Assembly: GCA_031394045.1 (NCBI GenBank)
Contig: JANMWN010000366.1
Coordinates: 1 to 5,300 of the forward strand
Direction of reading: 5' to 3'
DNA: 5,300 nt
Source of the DNA: JANYIP01 sp031394045
GTDB lineage: Bacteria; Actinomycetota; Actinomycetes; Prado026
The translations under genes and the position numbers were made by a program. Every line of letters starts with the position of its first letter. Position 1 is the stretch's first letter. Shown piece after piece: positions 1 through 5,300 of this stretch. The notes beneath the pieces were generated by a model. That model saw only the letters and a program-made list of their open reading frames with translations. It searched no databases and had not been told where the DNA came from.

Positions 1-192
1 CTGCCCGGTGATGTCGATGCCGACCTCGGCCATGGCCGCGACAGCGCTCGGGTTGATGCGGTCCCCCGGGATCGAGCCGGCCGAGCGGACCTCGACCCGG
101 TCACCCGCGAGGTGGGTCAGCCAGCCCTGGGCCATCTGCGATCGGCCGGCATTGTGCACGCAGACGAACAGCACGGTCGGTCGGTCAGACAT
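1..192 (-). CDS. arsC: Arsenate reductase, LMW-phosphatase fold (ArsC; probable arsenate-mycothiol transferase), N-terminal part
   Basis: This is the first 64 residues; the gene runs off the left edge of the window. It starts at ATG 192-190. The P-loop is visible as CVHNAGRS at residues 11-18, a Cys-X5-Arg-Ser motif with nucleophile C11 and phosphate/arsenate-binding R17. It sits directly after a hydrophobic beta strand (VLFV), as in low-molecular-weight tyrosine phosphatases and the arsenate reductases derived from them. In actinobacteria this family joins arsenate to mycothiol or reduces it by a thiol relay in the cytoplasm; which thiol is used here is inferred from phylum, because the C-terminal cysteines lie outside the window. 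The start overlaps the stop of the upstream channel gene by 8 bases (ATGTCTGA), so the two are probably translationally coupled and under ArsR control. The alternative, a plain protein-tyrosine phosphatase, is unlikely given the neighbours. Confidence 0.9.
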   Translation of the reverse strand, partial: MSDRPTVLFVCVHNAGRSQMAQGWLTHLAGDRVEVRSAGSIPGDRINPSAVAAMAEVGIDITGQ

Positions 193-865
193 CGGCGAGA
201 CCTGCTTTCGACGGGTAGAGCGCGTGGATCAGCAAGAAGCCGAGGCATCCGCCGACCAGCTGCATGAGGACGAACATCGCCACGGACCCAGGGGCGATGC
301 CCGCGAACGAGTTCGAGAACATCCGGGCGATCGTGACCGCCGGGTTGGCGAAGCTGGTCGAGCTGGTGAACCAGTAGGCCGCGAGGATGTAGCCGCCGAC
401 AGCGAAGGCCACTCGATCACCACGTCCGGACCGGGCCGTGCCGAAGATGACCAGCAGGAGCCCGGTGGTCGCGACGACCTCACCGAGCCAAAGCCCACCC
501 GAGCTTCGGTGATGGGTCGAGGCAGTCACCGCGCCAAGGCCGAACATGAGGTTGGCCACGATGGCGCCCAGGATTCCGCCGACCACCTGGGCGCAGATGA
601 GCACGAGGGACGTTGTCGTGCTGATGGCCCCGAAGGCACGCTCGACCAAGGTCACCACGGGGTTGAAGGCGGCCGAGACCGGTTGGAGCGCCAGGATGAG
701 CGCAACCAGGGCGCCGCCGGTGATGATGCTGTTCTCCAACAGCTGGAGCCCGACGTCGTTCGGAGACAGGCGTACGGCGGCGATGCCGGACCCGACGACT
801 GCTGCCACCAGGAATGCCGTGCCGATCAGCTCGGCAAGGGCGCGCCTTGCCAGTCCGGCGTTCAC
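185..865 (-). CDS. aqpS: MIP-family aquaglyceroporin of the AqpS type, arsenite exit channel
   Basis: A 226-residue, strongly hydrophobic protein with about six membrane segments, the normal length for a short MIP channel. The first half-helix box is NPV (68-70, in SAAFNPVVTL) and the second is a standard NPA (174-176, in FANPAVTIAR). The residue after the second NPA is Val177, where water and glycerol channels normally carry the selectivity-filter arginine. AqpS of Sinorhizobium meliloti, the known ars-operon channel, is reported to let arsenite made by ArsC flow out down its gradient, and I infer the same role here. The start is GTG 865-863, which overlaps the arsR stop as GTGA; a weak GGAAG lies about 9 bases upstream. 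It lies between arsR and arsC with overlaps at both ends, so it belongs to the same operon. Family call sure; substrate inferred from context. Confidence 0.88.
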   Translation of the reverse strand: MNAGLARRALAELIGTAFLVAAVVGSGIAAVRLSPNDVGLQLLENSIITGGALVALILALQPVSAAFNPVVTLVERAFGAISTTTSLVLICAQVVGGILGAIVANLMFGLGAVTASTHHRSSGGLWLGEVVATTGLLLVIFGTARSGRGDRVAFAVGGYILAAYWFTSSTSFANPAVTIARMFSNSFAGIAPGSVAMFVLMQLVGGCLGFLLIHALYPSKAGLADV

Positions 866-1224
866 TGCGTGGGGCTTCCGATCAGGGCCGCAAGGCTGGC
901 GAGCGAGTCGGTGCGGGCGCGGTAGAAGACCCAGACTCCGCGCTTGTCACGTGAGATCAGACCGGACTCGTGCAGCACCCTGAGGTGATGACTGATCGTG
1001 GGCTGCGACAGGTCGAAGGCGTCGGTGAGGTCGCACACGCAGGCCTCGCCACCCTCGTGCGAGGCGATGAGCGACAGCAGACGCAGCCGGACCGGGTCGG
1101 CTAGAGCCTTGAGGATCGGGGCGACTTGTTCGGCTTCGCTGGACGAGAGTGGCTGGCGAGTCAGGGGCGAGCAGCAAGCCACTGCTTCGCTCGGGGTCAG
1201 CTCGAGCACCGGAGACTTAGACAT
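862..1224 (-). CDS. arsR: ArsR/SmtB-family arsenite-responsive repressor
   Basis: A 120-residue winged-helix repressor. The core runs from LKALADPVRLRLLSLI (about 38-53) through the recognition helix LSQPTISHHLRVLHESGLI (72-90) to the wing RDKRGVWVFYRA (92-103). Candidate arsenite ligands are a Cys pair, C17-C18, near the N-terminus and C62/C64 in ACVCDL at the start of the helix-turn-helix. A tandem N-terminal Cys pair plus a Cys near the DNA-binding helix matches the site described for Corynebacterium glutamicum ArsR and differs from the simple CVCDLC site of E. coli ArsR. The start chosen is ATG 1224-1222: it gives a normal family length, whereas the frame is open much further upstream and would run through the operators and into arsI. 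No clear Shine-Dalgarno is seen, so the message may be leaderless or nearly so. It is expected to dissociate from the divergent operators when As(III) binds. Confidence 0.93.
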   Translation of the reverse strand: MSKSPVLELTPSEAVACCSPLTRQPLSSSEAEQVAPILKALADPVRLRLLSLIASHEGGEACVCDLTDAFDLSQPTISHHLRVLHESGLISRDKRGVWVFYRARTDSLASLAALIGSPTQ

Positions 1225-1230
1225 GCATCT

Positions 1231-1250
1231 ATGTTGACAGGTATCGATGT
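1231..1250. promoter_or_regulatory. Second, imperfect ArsR operator next to arsR
   Basis: This 20-base element matches the perfect dyad at 1270-1289 at 16 of 20 positions in direct orientation, 39 bases away. The right arm TCGATGT (1244-1250) is intact; the left arm (ATGTTGA) keeps 4 of 7 dyad positions. It overlaps the TTGACA hexamer at 1234-1239 and lies 6 bases from the arsR start codon, so it is the likely autoregulatory site. Confidence 0.55.
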
Positions 1251-1269
1251 CTACTGGCAACCTTGCAAG

Positions 1270-1289
1270 ACATCGACAGATATCGATGT
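1270..1289. promoter_or_regulatory. ArsR operator, perfect inverted repeat
   Basis: The arms ACATCGA (1270-1276) and TCGATGT (1283-1289) are exact reverse complements around a 6-base spacer. A dyad of this size is typical for a dimeric ArsR/SmtB repressor, and the site lies 20-39 bases upstream of the arsI start, where binding would block transcription. Binding by ArsR is inferred from position and symmetry. Confidence 0.7.
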
Positions 1290-1298
1290 ATGGCCCTT

Positions 1299-1303
1299 GG
1301 AGG
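1299..1303 (+). promoter_or_regulatory. Ribosome binding site of arsI
   Basis: GGAGG lies 5 bases before GTG 1309. It is the best Shine-Dalgarno in this part of the window and decides the arsI start, since the same frame stays open upstream into the operators and the arsR coding region. Confidence 0.75.
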
Positions 1304-1308
1304 AATCC

Positions 1309-1770
1309 GTGTCTCGTGTCCAGCTTGCGCTCAACGTCGACGATCTTGAAACGTCGGTGGCCTTCTACTCCAAGCTCTTCGGCACCGAGCCGGCCAAACG
1401 GCGTCCGGGCTACGCCAACTTCGCCATCGTCGAACCGCCGCTGAAGCTCGTGCTGCTCGAGAACCCGGGCCAAGGCGGCTCGCTCAACCACCTGGGCGTT
1501 GAGGTCATCGACGTCGCCGCCGTCGACTCCGAGCAGACCCGGCTCGCCGAGCAAGGTCTGGCGTCGATCGACGAGCGCGGCACCACGTGCTGCTATGCCA
1601 AGCAGGACAAGTTCTGGCTGGAAGGGACGCCCAACGGCGAGCAGTGGGAGATCTACACGGTGCTCGCAGCCAGCGACACCTTCGCCGGGACCACGGAGGA
1701 CTCGGTGTGCTGCGGCAATGAGGTCAGCGCCTCTGATTCGCCCGAACCAGCCGCCGCCCGCTGCTGCTGA
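1309..1770 (+). CDS. arsI: VOC-fold C-As lyase / cadmium-induced protein (ArsI/CadI family)
   Basis: A 153-residue protein of the vicinal-oxygen-chelate (glyoxalase/dioxygenase) fold. The start SRVQLALNVDDLETSVAFYSKLFG and the block RRPGYANFAIVEPPLKLVLLEN are hallmarks of the family that includes mycobacterial CadI (Rv2641) and Thermomonospora ArsI. The vicinal pair C94-C95 in TTCCYAKQDKFWLEG corresponds to the pair that binds trivalent organoarsenicals in ArsI. Likely Fe(II) ligands by position are Q5, H61 (NHLGVEV) and E114 (WEIYTVL). ArsI enzymes use Fe(II) and O2 to cleave the carbon-arsenic bond of methylarsenite or aromatic arsenicals, giving arsenite. The GTG start is fixed by the GGAGG at 1299. 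The tail carries two more Cys pairs, C134-C135 and C152-C153 at the very end. It is divergent from arsR and probably ArsR-regulated. A cadmium-induced role cannot be excluded, but the neighbours favour arsenic. Confidence 0.9.
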   Translation: MSRVQLALNVDDLETSVAFYSKLFGTEPAKRRPGYANFAIVEPPLKLVLLENPGQGGSLNHLGVEVIDVAAVDSEQTRLAEQGLASIDERGTTCCYAKQDKFWLEGTPNGEQWEIYTVLAASDTFAGTTEDSVCCGNEVSASDSPEPAAARCC

Positions 1771-1833
1771 CCCTTACGGCCCTTGACCTGGGGATTTACC
1801 CCGCCGGAAACATGCTGTTCCTACGCTCCGCGC
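1771..1833 (+). promoter_or_regulatory. Short gap with probable promoter/regulatory content before the ATP-grasp operon
   Basis: These 63 bases lie between the arsI stop and the chosen start of the ATP-grasp gene. They include TTGACC (1783-1788), a small dyad GGGG-ATTTA-CCCC (1790-1802), and GGAAACAT (1806-1813). TTTAC followed 7 bases later by GAAAC recalls half of an actinobacterial GlnR box, but the spacing is one base longer than the usual 6, so this is only a hint. No terminator for arsI is evident. The stretch probably holds the promoter of the downstream operon. Confidence 0.3.
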
Positions 1834-3191
1834 ATGGTGGGCCTGTTCGGCGACGACGCCGTCGGAGCCGCTTGGGACGAGATGTTTCAGGCTCCGGGCG
1901 TACCCCGGGCTGCGTACGACGCGGTGCTCGCCGCCCTCAAGCCGTTCGGACCCGCGGAGCGCAGGTTCCGGTCCGAGCAGCTCTCGCGGGTCTTCACCGA
2001 CCGGGGCGTCACGTTCGCCCACGTCTGCGAGGAGCGGCCGTTCCCGCTGGACCTGCTGCCGCGGGTCATCGCCGTCGTCGAGTGGGACCAGATCGTGGTC
2101 GGCGTCAAGCAGCGGGTGCGCGCCCTGGAGGCATTCCTCGCCGACGTGTACGGTCCTGGCGAGGTCCTCACCGACGGCGTGATCCCCCGCCAGGTGATCG
2201 CGTCGCCCGCGCACTTCCACCGGCAGGCGTTCAGCGTGGAGCCGGCCAACGGCGTGCGTTGCCACGTCGCCGGGGTCGACCTGATCCGCGACGAGCAGGG
2301 TCGGTTCTGCGTGCTGGAGGACAACCTCCGCGTGCCCTCGGGTGTCAGCTACGTGATCGAGAACCGCCGGGCGATGACGCAGCTGCTGCCGGGCCTGTTC
2401 CGGCGCACCGCGTCAACCCTGTCGACGAGTACCCGTCACGTCTGCTGGCGGCTTTGCGCGCTTCAGCGCCGGCGCGGGTGCGCGACCCCGTTGTTGTCGT
2501 GCTGACGCCTGGTGTCTACAACGCGGCGTACGTCGAGCACGCCCTGCTCGCCCGGCTGAACGGCGCGGCCGACGACAAGCTGGTCTACACCTCTGTGACG
2601 GACCTGATCCGCTACTACCTCGGCGAGGAGCCGCACCTCGACAACGTCGAGACGCACCGGCTCGAGACCCCCGAGGTACTCGAATGGGTCCTCGGCCACC
2701 TGGACTCGTTGGTGCTCAAGCCGGTCGACGGGTCTGGCGGCAAGGGCATCGTCATCGTCATCGGCCCGGCGGCGGAGGAGGAGGAGGAGCTGGACGCGCT
2801 GCGCGCGGTGGAGCAGGCCAACCCGCACGGCTGGATCGCCCAGCGCCCGGTCGCGCTGTCCACGGCGCCCACGCTGGTCGGCGACACGATCGCTCCTCGC
2901 CACGTCGACCTGAGGCCGTTCGCGGTCAACGACGGCAACGACATCTGGGTCCTGCCCGGTGGCCTCACCCGCGTCGCGCTACCGGAGGGTGCCCTCGTGG
3001 TGAACTCCAGCCAGGGTGGCGGGTCCAAGGACACCTGGGTCCTCGCGCACGACCCTGAGGAGCAGCCGGACTCCGGCGATGCCGAAGCCCTTGCTGGCGC
3101 AATGGTCCGGCCACCGTCCGGCCCGTTCCCACAGATCGACGGCGTACGCCGGGACCCCGGCCCCGCCGATGCGTATGCGGGGCAGCAGTAG
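1834..3191 (+). pseudogene. Circularly permuted type 2 ATP-grasp protein (DUF404/DUF407 type), frameshifted and internally deleted
   Basis: The first part reads in frame from ATG 1834, with family-typical blocks AAWDEMFQAPGVPRAAYDAV, EERPFPLDLLPRVI, RVRALEAFLADVYGPGEVL and VLEDNLRVPSGVSYVIENR, to about 2403. The reading then continues one frame over: NPVDEYPSRLLAALRA, VVVVLTPGVYNAAYVEHALLARL, DDKLVYTSVTDLIRYYLGEEP, the Gly-rich ATP loop KPVDGSGGKGI (from 2718), HVDLRPFAVNDG, and LPGGLTRVALPEG followed by VNSSQGGGSKDTWVLA. One missing G near 2404 explains the frame change. Without it, translation ends in a stop at 2505 after about 35 foreign residues. Between LLARL and NGAADDK about 70 residues usually present, including the YRRxDDDFLDP region, are absent. 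Homologues have roughly 520 residues; the two parts here sum to about 450. The intact family is predicted to form an amide or peptide bond using ATP, with its alpha-E and transglutaminase partners (order as in M. tuberculosis Rv2411c-Rv2409c). The stop abuts the alpha-E start. A sequencing error could explain the frameshift but hardly both lesions. Confidence 0.85.
2748..2789 (+). repeat. Two short in-frame tandem expansions within the ATP-grasp gene
   Basis: At 2748-2762 ATC and GTC codons alternate, giving GIVIVIGP where the family normally reads GIVIGP, consistent with a 6-base duplication right after the ATP-binding glycine loop. At 2775-2789 five GAG codons in a row give EEEEE where family members usually have a shorter acidic stretch. 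Both look like replication slippage. Confidence 0.6.
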
Positions 3192-4136
3192 ATGACCGCC
3201 ATGCTGAGCCGGATCACCGAGTCGCTGTTCTGGATCGGCCGGTACGTCGAGCGGGCGGACGACACCGCGCGGATCCTGGACGCGTACGTGCACCGCATCC
3301 TCGAGGACCCCGGGGCCGACGAGGTGGCGTCCTGCCGCTCGCTGCTCGGCGTCCTCGGCGTCGAGGAGCCCGACGAGGTCCTCGGCACGCAGGCGGTGCT
3401 CGAGGTGCTGGCCTTCGACGAGTCCACGCCGAGTGGCATCGCCGGCGCCTGGCACGCGGCGCGCGAGAACGCCCGCGGCGCCCGCGAGATCATCTCGTCG
3501 GAGTTCTGGGAGGCGCTCAACGCCACCTGGGTCGCCTTCCCCCAGCAGGCTCTCGCGGCGCAGCGACTGGGCCCGCACGCCTTCCTGGGCTTCGTCCGCG
3601 AACGTGCGGCCATGGTGAACGGCCTGGCCGAGTCGACCATGAGCCACGACGACGGCTGGCGGTTCCTGGTGCTCGGCCGCAGCCTGGAGCGGGTCGACAT
3701 GACCGCGCGCCTGCTGTCGACGCGGGTCCTCGCCGCGGACCACGCGCCGTCGTGGACCACCCTGCTCCAGGCCTGCGGCGCCGACGAGAGGTTCCTGCGA
3801 ACCTATCGGGGCGCCCTGGACGCGGGACACATTGCCGAGTTCTTGTTGCTGGACAGGCTCTTCCCCCGCTCGGTCTTCGCCGCGCTCGTCGACGCGGAGC
3901 GCTGCCTCCTCGAGCTCGAGCCGGACGTCGGCCGAGCTGGCGTCGGCGACCCGGCCCGCCGGGTCCCGGGCCGGCTGCGCACCGGCCTGGAGTACGTCGA
4001 TGCCAGCGTCCTGCTGGCCGAGCTGCCCCAGCACCTCGAGCGGATCCAGGCGGCCAGCCTCGAGGCGTCCGCTGCCGTGGCCAAGCGCTACTTCCAGTAC
4101 GCCGCCCCGGTGGCCTGGGTCCACGAGGAGGGCTGA
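3192..4136 (+). CDS. Alpha-E domain-containing protein (DUF403)
   Basis: A 314-residue, mostly helical, soluble protein covering the whole alpha-E domain. The diagnostic start MLSRITESLFWIGRYVERADDTARILD is at residues 4-30. Further family blocks are AWHAARENARGAREIISSEFWEALN (86-110), DDGWRFLVLGRSLERVDMTARLL (153-175) and EFLLLDRLFPRSVFAAL (216-232). Two segments, GRYVERADDTARIL (16-29) and GRSLERVDMTARLL (162-175), resemble each other and suggest an internal helical duplication. Biochemical function is unknown; the family nearly always travels with circularly permuted ATP-grasp and transglutaminase-like proteins, and is thought to be part of a peptide/amide-forming system. ATG 3192 follows the previous stop with no gap and has a GGGG at 3179-3182. 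ATG 3201 (MLSRI), the usual family N-terminus, is an equally possible start. It appears intact. Confidence 0.93.
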   Translation: MTAMLSRITESLFWIGRYVERADDTARILDAYVHRILEDPGADEVASCRSLLGVLGVEEPDEVLGTQAVLEVLAFDESTPSGIAGAWHAARENARGAREIISSEFWEALNATWVAFPQQALAAQRLGPHAFLGFVRERAAMVNGLAESTMSHDDGWRFLVLGRSLERVDMTARLLSTRVLAADHAPSWTTLLQACGADERFLRTYRGALDAGHIAEFLLLDRLFPRSVFAALVDAERCLLELEPDVGRAGVGDPARRVPGRLRTGLEYVDASVLLAELPQHLERIQAASLEASAAVAKRYFQYAAPVAWVHEEG

Positions 4137-4140
4137 CAGC

Positions 4141-5027
<887 letters not shown>

Positions 5028-5028
<1 letters not shown>

Positions 5029-5045
5029 CCGGTGGCTCGACCGGT
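5028..5045. repeat. Paired ACCGGT palindromes at the end of the transglutaminase gene
   Basis: ACCGGT occurs at 5028-5033 and 5040-5045 with a 6-base loop, able to form a small hairpin starting at the last base of the transglutaminase stop. There is no T-run after it, so it is not a good intrinsic terminator; it could be a weak attenuator, an RNA-end stabiliser, or chance. Confidence 0.3.
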
Positions 5046-5059
5046 GAGACGATGGCTGG

Positions 5060-5300
5060 ATGGAGACCTCGAAGTTCGCCGACCTGCTCGCAGACCAGAT
5101 CGCCAACGAGTTCGCCGCGTCGCAGCAGTACGCGGCGATCGCGGTCTGGTTCGACGGCCAGGCACTGCCCAAGCTGGCCGGCCACTTCTACGCGCAGGCG
5201 CTCGAGGAGCGCAACCACGCGATGATGATGGTGCAGTACCTCCTGGACGCCGACCACCCTGCGACGATCCCCGGGGTGCTCGCTCCCAAGGTCGGCTTCG
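5060..5300 (+). CDS. bfrB: Ferritin, BfrB type, N-terminal part
   Basis: 80 residues are visible before the window ends; the full family length is about 170-180. METSKFADLLADQIANEFAASQQYAAIAVWFD followed by LPKLAGHFYAQALEERNHAMMMVQYLLDAD matches actinobacterial BfrB-type ferritin closely. Ferroxidase-centre ligands are visible as E17, E50 and H53 (EExxH at 49-53). It is expected to form a 24-subunit cage that oxidises Fe(II) and stores iron in the cytoplasm, limiting oxidative damage. ATG 5060 is chosen because it gives the family N-terminus; the nearby ATG 5052 is in another frame. GGTGAG (5043-5048) is a weak, somewhat distant ribosome site. Only 31 bases separate it from the transglutaminase stop, so read-through from the upstream operon is possible. 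No iron-box operator was recognised in that short gap. Confidence 0.92.
   Translation, partial: METSKFADLLADQIANEFAASQQYAAIAVWFDGQALPKLAGHFYAQALEERNHAMMMVQYLLDADHPATIPGVLAPKVGF

Larger units (their letters stand above)
1225..1308. promoter_or_regulatory. Divergent arsR/arsI promoter region
   Basis: This 84-base gap separates the divergent starts of arsR and arsI and is clearly more AT-rich than its surroundings. It holds two related operator-like elements (listed separately). A perfect TTGACA hexamer lies at 1234-1239 on the plus strand, but no good -10 follows at 16-18 bases, so its use as a -35 is uncertain. On the minus strand TTGCAA (1268-1263) with GATACC (1245-1240) at 17 bases is a weak candidate for arsR. 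Both arms are probably repressed by ArsR binding here; the exact promoters cannot be fixed by reading. Confidence 0.7.

Noticed and set aside
8..983. Long plus-strand open frames opposite aqpS and arsC (up to 305 residues)
   Set aside because: They are antisense to clear family members, have low-complexity Arg/Gly/Asp/Glu-rich translations and no recognisable domain; they arise from high GC content.
1126..1308. A longer ArsI starting inside the arsR region
   Set aside because: The family N-terminus begins at GTG 1309, which has a good GGAGG; the upstream residues have no family character.
1225..1554. A 110-residue N-terminal extension of ArsR
   Set aside because: It would run across both operators and antisense through arsI; the ATG at 1224 gives the normal family length.
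1783..1833. TTG start at 1783 for the ATP-grasp gene
   Set aside because: No Shine-Dalgarno and the added residues do not resemble the family; ATG 1834 gives the usual N-terminus.
1812..2400. The single 459-residue open frame ending at 3191 as the real ATP-grasp protein
   Set aside because: Its first half is an Arg/Gly/Ala-rich out-of-frame translation; the homologous N-terminal half reads in the other frame.
2395..2415. Programmed ribosomal frameshifting in the ATP-grasp gene
   Set aside because: No slippery heptamer is present at the frame change, and the large internal deletion points to gene damage or error instead.
3832..4140. Upstream extension of the transglutaminase frame
   Set aside because: It overlaps the alpha-E gene in another frame and is Ser/Arg/Pro-rich; GTG 4141 has a ribosome site and gives the family N-terminus.

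Overview
The window is high-GC, densely packed DNA of actinobacterial type. Supporting signs are strong G/C third-position bias, GTG starts, a C. glutamicum-like ArsR, a LMW-phosphatase-fold ArsC of the kind that uses mycothiol in this phylum, and a downstream operon with the same gene order as the Mycobacterium tuberculosis Rv2411c-Rv2410c-Rv2409c cluster. A Nocardioides-like genus is possible, but I cannot fix it from sequence alone. No RNA gene, insertion sequence, CRISPR array or convincing intrinsic terminator was seen.

Left part (1-1770): a divergent arsenic-resistance locus. On the minus strand, reading leftward, are arsR (862-1224), an AqpS-type aquaglyceroporin (185-865) and arsC (192 to the window edge). 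They overlap by 4 and 8 bases, so they are probably one transcript. On the plus strand is arsI/cadI (1309-1770), a VOC-fold C-As lyase. The 84-base divergent gap carries two related operator-like elements, one of them a perfect 7-6-7 inverted repeat. The pathway reads as follows: arsenate is reduced by ArsC, methylarsenite is demethylated by ArsI, and the arsenite from both leaves through the AqpS channel. ArsR senses arsenite and controls both arms. No ArsB or Acr3 pump is visible here.

Right part (1771-5028): a three-gene plus-strand operon of circularly permuted ATP-grasp, alpha-E (DUF403) and transglutaminase-like protease. It belongs to a widespread but biochemically undefined set predicted to make or trim a peptide or amide-linked product. 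The ATP-grasp gene is broken here. It has a one-base frameshift near 2404 and appears to lack about 70 codons at about 2556-2564, and it also has small tandem expansions. The alpha-E and transglutaminase genes are intact, and the transglutaminase has a Pro-Pro-Ser/Ala linker encoded by a 9-bp tandem repeat.

Right edge (5060-5300): the N-terminal 80 residues of a BfrB-type ferritin, 31 bases after the transglutaminase.

The most notable points are the degraded ATP-grasp gene beside intact partners, the channel-based arsenic exit with a valine in place of the usual selectivity-filter arginine, and the paired ArsR operators. I found no system that is clearly new to science. The ATP-grasp/alpha-E/transglutaminase set is the least understood part.
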